DNA from: Scenedesmus sp. ARA3
Taxonomy: Eukaryota; Chlorophyta; Chlorophyceae; Sphaeropleales; Scenedesmaceae
Assembly: GCA_004335835.1 (NCBI GenBank)
Contig: RWJK01000397.1
Coordinates: forward strand, 1 to 64,000
Length of the DNA stretch: 64,000 bases
Direction of reading: 5' to 3'
Part shown: one piece after another, positions 10,738 to 22,567 of the stretch
How positions within the stretch are numbered: position 1 is the stretch's first letter
Layout of the letters: each line of letters starts with the position of its first letter
Program-made: the position numbers and the translations under genes
Notes under the pieces: model-generated
Seen by the model: the letters and a program-made list of their open reading frames with translations, nothing else
The model's database searches: none
What the model was told of the DNA's origin: nothing

Positions 10738-13700
10738 ATGCGCGTCCTAGCAAAGCCCTTGACGGCGGTCTTGCTGTTTTGTGCATGCTATATTTACTAT
10801 GAACCACTCCTAGTAGGAGCCACGGGCGCGTCACCCCGCCTTCTGGAGGAGGTGCAGCAGATGGCAAAGCAGCAAGCAGCAGCAGCTGGTGCCCCAGATT
10901 TTCAAGGTATGGTGCCAGATGCAGTGCAGTGTCGTACGTGTAATAGGTATAGGACGTGTACGGCATAGTTTCTTGCCTTCTCTATCCTCTGCACCTGCTG
11001 GCCAGCTGTCGCTGCACATGTAAGCGTTCATGCCACATGCTACTGCTGCTCCTCCTGCAGCCCAAGCACTAGCAGAATTTGCTGCTGAGCTCGACGCTGA
11101 CCCATCTGGCGTATTACCACTATGGGATGGAAAGTCGCATCCCTGTGGTGACAGCTCAAACAACTTTAAGCCCTGGCCCGGCATCACATGCAATGCCCCA
11201 ACAGCATTTGTTACGGGTATCTCGCTTCGCGGCAAGGCCCTCTCAGGGTTGCTGCCAGACAGCATCTCAGTGCTCAAGACACTCCGTTCACTGTGAGTGA
11301 ATATTATACACAGCAAAACGTCCTGCAGGAAAGCATGTGTCGCTGCCTATCACCAACTATGGTATCAGCAACCTGTGCAGGCAGCGCTCAACACAGCAGC
11401 TGATGGACAACACCACTTTTGCTGCATATTCACCCAGCTGCAAAACCAGTGCACAGAAGCAATCAGCAGCTACATTAACCTCAGGTTGAGCCTGCCAACT
11501 GCCGAAGCACACGTCGCTGCTGCCAACACCTGCGCCTACCATCCGCAGGGACCTGTCCAACAACACGTTTTATGGCAGTCTTCCATTGGTATGGAGCAAC
11601 CTCACATCACTGGAATTCGTGGACCTCTCTCACAACAAGCTTACAGGGCCCTTGCCAGCTGCTTTCAGTGCTTGGGAGGCCATGCAGGTGGGCCGCAGCA
11701 CTCAGTAGTAGCACGGAAGCAGGATGTGTTGTAGATTCATGCGCGACTGTGCAGCAGCATGTGCTGTACACAATGCCACTGTCGCATGTGACAGTATCAG
11801 TCTGGACAGCACCCAGCAGGAATCTTGGCCAGCAGCTCAAATTACCAGCAGGCAGCCTCTGTGCACAGTTCCTCCAAGTGTGTAAGCTTGCTTGCTGGCC
11901 GTGTCTGCGCTGCTCTTTCCTGCAGACCCTTGAGCTCCACCACAACATGCTGACTGGCCAGCTACCAGGTGCTTGGGCTGGCATGAATCTGCTGGAGGTA
12001 CGCATCAGGATGCAGCTGCAACTGCTGTGCAGCAGCTGCCTGAATGCATCTGTCATCAGAGCAGTAGAATCTTTTGGTGCAAGTCGTGACATGCAAGATA
12101 GATCCCAACAGTGCCGCCCCTGCACGCCTGTTTCTGGTTGCTAGTCAGTCATGCACACATGCACGCTGCACGTGTTTCCTGCAAGCAGTGCCACACCATC
12201 TGCCGCCTTTTGGCTGCTGTGTTTGTCTGCAACCTATGCCAGGTGCTTGACCTCAGCAGCAACCGGCTGGTTGGTAGCCTGCCTGATTCCTGGGCACGCA
12301 TGTCCTTCTTGTCAGTGCTTTCCTTGCAAAACAACAGCTTGACCGGCACACTGCCCGTTGAGTGGGCAGAGCAGCGGGCACTGCTGAACTTGTGAGTATA
12401 GCCAGGATACTGTGCTGGACTGTCACCAGCATTGCTTGGCGGCCACAAGATATGCATCTGCTCTGCCTCGCTACTGCTGTTGCCTTGATGCTGGATGCTG
12501 TCACAAACATCTAGCCCTGCAGTGCACAGCAGATGCAGCATACCGTTTGAAGCACCTGAGTCAGTCTCTCCTGCAAGCACTGCAATTGTGTGTCATCAGC
12601 GCTACCAGCATTGTGCCCAGCGCACTACCTTTGTGCTTGCAGGAACCTGGGCGGCAATCTCTTTGAAGGTCTACTGCCCGCTGAATGGGCTGCTGGCATG
12701 GACAGCCTTCGAGTCGTCAACATAACTGACAACAGCCTGTCAGGTTGGTGGGGTGGCCGTGCAGGGTGGTTGCTGCCTGGTGTAGCAATTACCCTTGTTT
12801 GCATGCCATATTCACGGTATGGTACAGCACTTGACACACCAGAGGCACTGTTCATCTGCGTCGCCTTTTCAATCGCAGGATCCCTTCCTAGCGGCTGGTC
12901 AAACATGACGTCCCTGCAAGCACTGTGAGTGGCAAGCAACTGCATGTTGTCACAATGTAGCTTGCTGCCTATCAACTTGATATGACATGTAATGCTTATC
13001 GCAGCTATGTACCATGGCGCTGGCATGGAACTAGGCAAAAAGACAACAACTGAAACAACCTGTCTTGCCCTGCAGGTACCTGGCAAACAACAAGTTGACT
13101 GGGTCCATACCACCAGCGTTGGGCACTTTGCGCAACCTGTATGCTCTGAACGTCATGCAGAACAAGGACATATGTGGCAATGTTCCGAGCCAAGTGTCTG
13201 ACATTGTTGATGGCCTCAACTCCACAAAGATAAACACCACATGCCATTGGGAGGCAGATGGTAAGTTGCGTCCTACAGCAGTGCTCTACAATGTGTACGC
13301 TGTGTTTGAGGCAATTGCATGCTGCTAGAACTTCAAACCAAGGCCAGGCTCCATAGCAGAGTGTCCTGTTGGCTGCTCTTGGTGCCTGCAACACCTGCAA
13401 AGCAGGCTAGAAAGTGCCTGCCTCTCTGCACATCTTCTGCTTGCAGCCGAGCATTTGCTGGCTTTCAAGGCTGCTGTCGCCGACCCTTCAGCTGCTTTGG
13501 CCACCTGGAGACAGGGCAGCAACCCATGCGGGGCAGAACCTTGGCATGGGGTCTCCTGCAAAGATGGCAGGGCTGTGGCTGTTTTGCTTGGGGGACAGTC
13601 TTTGCGGGGCCCACTGACCAAGGGGCTTGTGAAGGTCGCCAACCTGCATGAACTGCACCTGGACAACAACCAGCTCACAGGTAGGTCTGTCTGGACAGCC

Positions 13701-16700
13701 TTGCAGGGCATCTCAACAAATTCGTTGTGGTGACCTTGCTGCACCACATGTGCAGCTGCAGCGACACCAACATGGCTGCAGCGAGAAGCATGTGCGCAAC
13801 ATGCCTCAGTGCCTCAACAATCGCCATTCATGCCAGATACATACCAGGAAGTGGTGTGTGGTGCTGCGCTGCATGTTGTGTTCGCGCCATGCATATACCT
13901 GCACGACATTTGTAACGTGCAGGCACACTGCCTGCAAGCTGGGGTGAAGATGCTGTCCCAAGCCTGGCTGTCATTGACCTGTCTCAAAATGGGCTGACTG
14001 GTCCGCTGCCTGACACCTGGAGCCGACTGGTATCCCTGCAGCGCGTCAACCTGTCGTTCAACGACCTTAACGGGCAGCTGCCAGAGGCATGGTCTGCCAT
14101 CACCAACTTGACCACGCTGTGAGTGATAAGGTTGAGGCTTCTGTATGATTAGAGGCAGTGCTGGTCTCCACTGTTGTGTTGACCCTTAGCAACACTGTTG
14201 CGCACTGGCCTGGTGACAGCTGCCCTCTTTCAGCATTGCATCTCGACTGAGTATCATTGCCTTCCAATGGCGCACGTATCTGGTTTGCTGCAGGGTGCTG
14301 AACAGCAACCGCAGGCTGAACGGCACACTGCCAGCATCTTGGGCTGCCCTGGGAACTCTGCAACAGGCCAACTTGGACTCCACAGCAATTCAAGGTGTGT
14401 GCGCTGCATCACGATTAGCCACAACGGCAACTCGGTAGTGTCCACTGCAGAAGATGGTGGCTGCAGTTCCCACAAAACATTCAGCATGATCTTGGCTCAT
14501 CCATCGAGTGTCGTGCATGTTGCCTGCAGGCCAGAATTATGCATGCTCTATGACGCAGCGCCGATCATTTGTTCTGCCGATATGTATGGCAATGCAATCA
14601 CTGTTGGTGGACATGCAGTTGCAGGTGTCAAAGAGTCGCTGGATAATCACATGTCACACATGCTGCTATAGCAACACAATCATACAGCTGGGCTGTGTCA
14701 CTCACCTGTACGTTGCAGGCTCCCTGCCTGCCAGCTGGGCCAAGCTATCGCAGATGCGTGAGTTGCGCTTGAGCAACAATATGCTGACCGGAGCTGTGCC
14801 CACTGCATGGCGTGCTGGAATGCAAAACCTGAGCCTGGACCTGACTGGCAACCAGCAGATGTGTGGGAAGATGCCTACCAACTGGGATTTGCAGGTATGC
14901 AAGCATGTTGTGACATGACTTTGGGAGTTGAAGAACCGTGCGCTGCGCATGCTGGGCTACATACACACTTCCTATTCTGCTGTACATTGTGTATTTCTCC
15001 GTTGAAACCTGCTTAAGGCTATTGCAACCTAAATGCCCTATGGGTGGGCAATTGTTGATTCCTTTGTCTTGCAACACTGCATTGCAGGCGAGCAGGACTG
15101 AAATCGGCAAGAAGTGCAAGTCGCAGGGTATCCCATTGACTGCCGCCATTGCTGTAGGTGGGTTCATAGGGTGATTGTTTGAGATTCTTGCTCAGATATC
15201 AGTTTGAGGCTTGGTAGTTGTGACAGCAGGTCGAGGAACAACCTTTGAACGGAACGAGGGCTGCCGGTGCCGACCAGTGACAGCGTCAGCCCATCACATG
15301 CAGGCTACAGCAGCACCTGCATGGAGACAGCCACCGCTGGGCAAGGAGCTGTACAGAGTAATGACAGCACCACTTCATGCACCCAGATGCGAGGCTGCGG
15401 CATTGGTCTTGACAGTCAACAGTAGCACTGTGTGTGTTTCTGCATAATTGTCTGCTTGTACGCCTCACCCCGCGGGTTCTGCTGCTGCTGCTGCCGATTT
15501 GTTGCCATGGCAGGCGTGTGTGCTAGTGTAGTAGGCACGGCGTTGTTGGCAAGTGCTGCGCACCTCATTGTGCGAAGCAGGCAGAGCCCATCAGCACAGC
15601 TGGCGGTGCTAGCGTCACGCAGCATGGCAACATCCACCGTCGGCTTATCAAGTAGGCACGGCTGACCAGTCGCTATCAACACAGCGCCGGCATTCATGGC
15701 AGTTTTCTTTTTCACTTGGGCTGCAGCCAATATTCTTCCTGGCAGCCACCAAATGCACTGACTGGCTTGCAAGCAGCCGCATCTTGCCAGTCGCCACACC
15801 ACCATGCACCACCACGCATTTTGCCTGTGCATGACAGTGCCCCCAGAACCACATGCTCCAAGCCTGGCCATGCTGCTACGTAACGGTTATTTGTTACCTG
15901 CTGCATGTATGCCTTCCTTTTTCTGTTTGCTGCCAGGGCCACCGTCCAGACCAGCATCACCAGGCAGCAGCATCTCAGGCATGGCAGCCATGTCACTGCC
16001 CCCTCCCTCGCCACCTTCTACCGCACGGAGCCCCACCCCTCTGCGCGTGGCATCCCCAACCCCCAGCCTTGTGTCTCCAGCACCTCCCAGCCCTGCCGTG
16101 GTAGCCCTGGCCCAGCAGCAGCAGCACAGGCTGGCGTATGGCAGCAGTGCAGCAATGCAAGAGGAGGAGGCCTCTCCACGTGCACTGCCAGGAGCTTCTG
16201 CCGATGCATGGATGTTGCGGTCTGCGTCACCTGTCGCAGCAGCAGCTGCCGCACCAGTTGCAGAGCCACGGCGGCTCTTCAGCAGCAGCAGCAGCGCTGG
16301 TGCCAGCAGCACAGCTGATGCAGGGAGCAGCATCAGCAGGGCACGCTCACCTTCATTCGAAGGCAACCGTGCTGACGGTTTTGGTGGGCTGCAGGTGGCA
16401 GTGGCTGCCAGGTATGCCATGGCTGCAACCACGCACGGCGTAGCTGGCGCTGCGTTTGTTGAGCAGGCCAGAAGCAGCACACCAGCACCTGCTGCTGCAG
16501 CAGCAGTTGAGGGCAGAGCTGCAGGTGCAACTGCAGGTGCCCGCGCCAGCGATGAGGGCTATGGCAGCGGCAGCTGGGAGTCAAGCCAGGTACACACGCC
16601 GCTGCGCACCCCAGCTCAGTCTGTGCCCGGCTCTCCTGCTGTTGGCGCCTGGGGCTCAGCAATCAAGGCGCGTGAGTCTAGCCAGGGCACGCCGCTGCGG

Positions 16701-17330
16701 CCTGGCAGTCCGTCTAGCCTGGCCGGCCTGAGGGCGCGCATGGAGCGGCTGTTTGGGCACGAGCGGCCTGCTTCGCCAACATCAGAGCTGGCGATGTCTT
16801 CTCTGGCAGCAGCGTCAGACTACAGCAGGCAGCGCTTTGGTGTGGAGGCTGGTGGCTTTGGTGTAGATGCGGCTGCAGCTGCACCAGAGGATGAAGAGGC
16901 AGCAGTGGCAGCTGATGCAGCAGCAGGAGGGGCAGCAGCTGGCAGTGCAGATGCAGCACCAGAGACCATGGCGGGCGGGGCAGCTGGGGCAGCATTCAGT
17001 GCAGCAGATCTCGAAGCAGATGGAGCGCTGGAAGAGAATGATGACCTTGTCGAGTCTGCTGCGACAGGCAGCGCTGCAATGGCGCAGGCGCCACTGGTGG
17101 CTGTGGCACTGGGCGGCACGCAGGGCTTAGCATGGCCTGGCTCTCCAGTGGGGGGAGGCTTCTGTCCCGCAAGCATGCTGCTGATGGGGTCAGGGCTGCC
17201 ATCTCCCAGGGGCGTGGCGGCCCTGATGGCCAGGACGCCGCAGAGTGCTGGACTGGCAAGCGCAGCAGCAGCGGACGCTGAGGCGGATGCGGCAGCTGAG
17301 GATGAAGCGGCGAGCGATGGAGAGCAGTGA
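10738..17330 (+). CDS. Leucine-rich-repeat receptor-like membrane protein, no kinase
   Basis: Fifteen exons join in frame to 1133 aa: 10738-10906, 11061-11292, 11549-11687, 11926-11997, 12243-12391, 12643-12743, 12879-12924, 13076-13260, 13447-13680, 13923-14118, 14294-14394, 14719-14894, 15088-15157, 15514-15651 and 15937-17330. It has a signal peptide, an LRR-N-cap (WPGITC), plant-type extracellular LRRs (LDLSSNRLVGSLPDSW and similar), a second LRR-N-cap in exon 9 (LLAFKAAVADP...WHGVSC) and more LRRs. One membrane span lies at about residues 616-640, built from exons 13 and 14. A roughly 490-residue Ala/Ser/Pro-rich cytoplasmic tail follows, with no kinase or TIR motif. Intron phases follow LRR boundaries. 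Probable cell-surface sensing or scaffold protein; the ligand is unknown. Confidence 0.85.
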
Positions 17331-17486
17331 GTGGCAAATCCGGAGAGAGGCTTGAGGCTGTGCTGGCCCAAGCAGTGGTGTGGCTGTGGTAGATGCAGGG
17401 TCCGTTTGTGTGGCTGATAGCCAATGCAATTGCTTGGCCAGCGCATTGGTCATTTCCATTCATGAGAAAGGCTTATAGGTCTGCTT

Positions 17487-17491
17487 TGTAA
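17487..17491 (+). terminator. TGTAA polyadenylation signal of the LRR gene
   Basis: TGTAA, the usual green-algal polyadenylation motif, occurs 157 nt after the stop codon. Confidence 0.5.
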
Positions 17492-18470
17492 ACATGCATG
17501 CAGCTTGCAGGATGAAGCTTTATTCATATGCCAGTAGTGTGTTACCCTGTCTGCTGTCACCGGCAGCTGGCTGGCAACATGTCTAGCAGGAGTGCTGGCA
17601 GCGCTACAGCCAGATGTGCTTTATACATGACTGATGCTTTGAGGTGTTTGAGCACACAGAAGGTCACGTGGCTAGCTCACACTGCATTCTGGTCATGTTT
17701 CTGAATGTTTGGGGATCTGCTGGCATAGTGTGGGTTCCTGCACCATGCACGGGTGTTGCTCTGCAACAATGAGCAACCAACACCTGAGGCTCAGTCACAT
17801 GTGGATCCTTGCACCAACAGAGACCATTGAGTTCAATCTGCTAGTTCCATCAGGGGCGGCACATGCCGTTGCTGCATCAGCCAGCGCAAGAAACTGGTAG
17901 ATTAGTTGCAAGGCTTTTGGAAACCTGCAAGTTCTGTGCTGTGTCCTGTAGATGTGCTCACTGCTCACCCGTTCTGCATCGAACCGTCTTGCACACGTGT
18001 GCAGCATGTGCTGACGGGTGTGTGTGCCTAACCACAGGAGCTTTCCATTGGACAAGAGCATCTGTCAGCAATTTTAATCAGAATCATGTTCCTGATTACA
18101 ACAGTTGGTGCTAGTGCCGAAGAGTATCATGACTGTGCAGGGATGCCGCAGGTTCAGCTGGCCTGCCAGGCTTGCAGCCCATGAATGCTGTGGCTGGTGC
18201 ACCAGCCAGTCATGGACTGGTGACTGCTCAGCAGCTGCTGGCCAGTAATATGGACACTTTTCAAGCACTTGGCGACCGCATGAAAACCTGACACCTAACA
18301 TGCATAGTATCTGTCTAAGTGTTCGACTGTATCAACATCGCCCACGGTGGCAAAGACGTCCTGCAGTGCAGTACTGTACTGCCAGTGCTTGAAACTAGGG
18401 TTTGGGCTACACCTATGCTTTCTTCGAGCAAACGTTCCAATAAAAAGGCAATAAGCAAAGCCTATCGGCG

Positions 18471-18486
18471 TTTACACTAGTGTAAA
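18471..18486. promoter_or_regulatory. Perfect 16-bp palindrome upstream of a membrane-protein gene
   Basis: TTTACACTAGTGTAAA lies 172 bp before the start codon at 18658. It shares the ACACTAGTGT core with the palindrome at 7965-7980, upstream of another signal-peptide gene. Confidence 0.4.
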
Positions 18487-18657
18487 AGTGCTGATGTATG
18501 AATCGAACGCCACTTCTGCATCGCAGGGTTCGTCACTCACGCATACTGGTTCTTGATGTAGGCGATTTGAGCTCATCGAAGCATATTCAAATTTTTGTTT
18601 GATTAGTGTTCAGTCTGCATATGTGTGCCACCACCTTGTTATACGCACTACACAGCA

Positions 18658-20382
18658 ATGTACAGCACACAGGTACTGCTGCTCGTGTTTGCCTTGCTGG
18701 TCAATACACCGTTGCTAGAATGTGGACGTACCTACTTAAGGCTCCAGACACCAGCCATTAGGCACATGCGTGAGGCCAAGACGCTTCAAAGCAGCAGCAG
18801 CCTGCTGCCATCAGGATTGGCGCTTCAGCTCAGACCAGTGCAGCAGCCAGCGCCTGGTGTAGTATTGCCAGCTCAGACCAGCAGCAGTAAGCAATGGATG
18901 AACAAAGTGCAGGTAGAAGCAGCTGTGGTGCAGCCACTACGCAGAAAGCACCAGCAGTCAGCAGTGTACAGGACAGGCAGGAGGCAGCTGTTGTTGTTGT
19001 GGATGCCTTGGAGCGAAAGCAGTGAAGAGGAGATCAGAAGTGACAGCAGTAGCCGGGACAACAGCAGCAGCAACAGCAGTAGCAGTGATCAGAGCGTCAG
19101 CAGTGATGTCAAGAGAACCAGCTCGACAGCTGAAGAGCCATCACCCACTGAAAATTGCAGCGGGAAAAATGGCAGGACGTTCTATGCCCAGATCAGGATG
19201 CTGCTGGCGCTGGACGTCCGTAACAACAACACAGCCATGTCCGAACTGGAGAAGCAAGTAAGTGCTTGAGTAGCATGCAGCAGCTTGTTGGGAGCTCTGC
19301 TTGCGGCAGCTGCTCCAGCACCTCACCTGCAGAGTAACGTCATGGTATCACTGCAATGGAGCTGGTTCCTGCAAGCATGCTGTGGCAGCACACGCAACGG
19401 TTCAAAGAGTTAGTCCTGCAAGTGGTGCACGCGTATAACAGCAATGTTCTGTGTGCTGAAAGCCCTGCCATGGTCAACCCTTGGCAGCTCAGGATAGGTC
19501 AACAGTTGCTTGCGCAGCGTCGCGCAACTGGTTGTCTTGGTGCCACCCTCAAGGGTTGCAGTGCTCAAATCACCCACATCATGGCTTGCCTGTCCCGCCC
19601 CCCTCCTGCAGGTCTCTGCTGCCATTGCACGCCAGCTGCGCTTGTTAGATAGCAACGGGGACCCAGATGCAGGCCGCGTGATGTGCTGGGTAGACACAGG
19701 AGCCAGCGAACCAGGGCAGACGTGGCTGGAGGCTTACGTGTGGCTGTCACCCGCCAACTGCGAGGTGACAGCAGACATCTGGCAAAGCCTGGTCAGCAGC
19801 AACCCCCAGGCGCTGTTTGACCAGGCAGCTGACCCCGAACTGTCAGCTGCAGTTCAAAATGTGACGAGTTTGCCGCGGGAGCCTACTGCAGCGCAGTACG
19901 TGAAGATGGGAGTCCAGGGGTCCAGGAGTTACGTGCAGAGCATTGCGGTGAGCGGCACTGCTGGCAGCAGCAGCGGCAACAGCTGGTCTACTGGCGGCAG
20001 CGGCAGCAGCGGCAGTGTCGCTGCTGCTGCCAATCAGAATAACGTCCCATTGGATGGCATCTACATGATGACGCCTTTTGCGCCAGGGCCGAATTTCACA
20101 GGGCTGATGGTGATGGGGATTACGACTGTCAGTGTGTTCATTGTGCTGGCTCTGCTGACGATCATGTCAAAGTGGGCGGAGCGGCGGGTCAGGCATGAGC
20201 AGGAGGCTGCTGCAGAGGCAGCAGTGCAGCAAGCCACTGCAGCAGCTGCAGCAGCAGCCGAGCGCTTCAGGAACGCGGAAGCAGCAGCACTAGCAGCAGC
20301 AGCAGCTGCTGCCAGCAATGGGGGCAGGGCGTCCGATGCTGCCAGCAGCCATAGCAGCAGGAGTAGCAGTGGCAGTTTGTGA
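18658..20382 (+). CDS. Type I single-pass membrane protein, unknown function
   Basis: Two exons, 18658-19257 and 19612-20382, join in phase 0 to 456 aa. The start is the ATG that directly opens a signal peptide (QVLLLVFALLVNTPLLECG). The extracellular part has a Ser-rich linker, then a more conserved-looking domain (YAQIRMLLALDV...CWVDTGASEPGQTWLEAYVWLSP) with N-glycosylation sequons. One membrane helix follows (GLMVMGITTVSVFIVLALLTIM), then a basic stop-transfer (KWAERRVRHEQE) and an Ala-rich cytoplasmic coiled coil ending in a Ser-rich tail. No family was recognised. Its layout suggests a surface receptor or adhesin-like protein, by inference only. Confidence 0.75.
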
Positions 20383-21541
20383 TGCAGCGCATGCAGCCCA
20401 TTTATGTTGTGTTCCTGCAGGCTGATTTGCAGGCCGAGTTGTATATGGTGGCAGGCTGTTGCGACAGCACGCCTCCATGGCATTTCTCACAGCCCAGGAT
20501 TGTGCAGCTACAGCTAAGGCTTTCGTTGGTAATGTGTTGGTATTGGTATTGGTACTGGTATTTTGGTGATTTGGCGATAGCTACGTCGATACTGGCCAGC
20601 AGCGCAATCGGAAAGTTGTGACAGATTCCATTTCACACGTTTCATCGATCTATGCGTACGAACTGGACCGGCAAGCCTGCTTTGTCGCCGAAAAAAGTGA
20701 TTACATGTGCTTTGGTATTGGTATTGGTAATGGTAATCCGTTGGTATTGGTATCGGCCCTTAGCTGCACGATTACCAAGAGACAGGCCTGTCTCTTCCTA
20801 GGAATGCCATGCACATGCCTTGCAGAATGACATGTTGATGGGTAACAACGTTACTGCGAGCAGCATTAAGCCAGAAAGGTCATGTCAGAAAGGCCGAATG
20901 TTATCCTGCAGTGAAACCATGGCACCTGCCCTGCAGAAAGCGTGCACAGCTGCTGTCACGCGTGTGCACACTGTGACCTGGGACCCAGGGCCACAGCGAG
21001 AGGTTTTGCAAGAAACCTAGGACCTGCTGACACTTGGTACAAAACACGCCAACGAAAATGAGTTCACTCCTAAACGTTTTCAAAGGTCCACTGCCCAGCT
21101 AGCCCTGCTTAATGCTCTCAATCGAAGCGTGCTGTGTTGCGTGAAAAGGCCTCTTCAGCATTTGCGCGTTGCCATGAAGCCGTAAGCGCCAGATCAAACC
21201 TTAAATCTCTTGGTTCGTGGCAAAGCACCGGTCTCCGCTGCTTTGCTATGCGGTGAGGGGTCTTGCTGTTGTAAGGGGACTGTCGGTGCAGGCGGAGCTC
21301 GTAGTGGCGATTTTAGTCAATCCAAGTGTCTCTTTTACCACTGAGATTCAAAATCATCACGATCTTGAACATGCTGGCATCGAGCACAAGCCACGATGGG
21401 CATGCTGTGTTCATCTGCTCAAGTGCTAGTGGTGTGCTTTGGGCTGCTATTGCTGCAACATTCTTGCTAGGTGAAGACGCCCCCTAACCTCGTTAGCTCA
21501 GCAATCCAAGCAGGGTTTGCGGCATACCCAGTGTGTACATC
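20383..21541. other. Intergenic region
   Basis: Between two plus-strand genes. Apart from two short GGTATT-type microsatellites (20531-20560 and 20711-20754), no coding or RNA feature could be supported. Confidence 0.5.
20531..20754. repeat. Two GGTATT/GGTAATG microsatellite patches
   Basis: Imperfect runs of GGTATT at 20531-20560 and again at 20711-20754, interrupted by about 150 bp. Intergenic. Confidence 0.7.
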
Positions 21542-21826
21542 ATGCCTGTGGCTGCTGCTCACAACAGTGCCTCAGCGGCAGCGGGGGCGACAGCAGCGGC
21601 AGGAGCAGCAGCGCTAAGCACTGTGCCTGCTTTAGGTGAAGCGGCTGCTCAAACGGCTACTGCATCAGGCATTCCTGACCCTGCACGGGGCGCGTGGAAG
21701 CAGTATGTTGATAAGAAGGGCATCCTATTCTAACGCAGTATGGTTTTGAACAAAAGCACATGGCGCTTGCCGCCTGGAGCAGTGCTGGTTGGTAACAACA
21801 ACCAGCAGCAGCAGCAGCAGCAGCTT

Positions 21827-21866
<40 letters not shown>

Positions 21867-22389
21867 CGCAGCAGGGCGCAGCGCAAAATGCTCAAGCTGC
21901 TCCTGCTTCTGCTGCTGTGGATAGCACCCTCTCCCTAGCTGGATCCCTGCAGACTGCAGCAGCAGCGACAAAGCAGGTGGGGCGTTTGCAGTGGTCCTGT
22001 GACCCAGTCTCCCACGGCTGTATCTTTAAGCACTGTGGCGTTTGGTGACACGGTTCAAGCACGAGTTGCTCATGCCAGCAGAGGTGGCAGCATGTCACTC
22101 TGCATCCAGCAGCCATGTGCTTGATCAGGTGTGAAATGAGCTGTGTGATGCTTTTCAGTCTGCCTCGCTGACACCGCCTGCATGTGTTGCTGTCCTGCCT
22201 GCCTCACATCATACTGCACCTGGTTGATGCGCCTCGCAGGAAGCAGAAATGATGGCAGCAGCAGCAGCAGCAGCACCAACAGAAGCAGCAACTGAAGCAC
22301 ACGGTGGCATGCAGAGGACAACCAGGCCTGTGGGAAAGCTGCAGTGGCAGGTGATGGGCCCAGGCAGAGTAACACGTTCAAAGGTATCT

Positions 22390-22436
<47 letters not shown>

Positions 22437-22532
22437 GCCTGTTGCTGCAGCAGCTAGCAGCCCTGCACCTGCTGCCGCAAGCGCTGCTCTTCTGCAGCTT
22501 GCAGATGATGCAGCAGCAAGTGCACAGCTACC

Positions 22533-22567
<35 letters not shown>

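Larger units (their letters stand above)
17331..18657. other. Intergenic region
   Basis: 3' UTR of the LRR gene and promoter of the next plus-strand gene. Apart from the TGTAA motif and the palindrome at 18471-18486, no supported feature was found. Confidence 0.5.
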
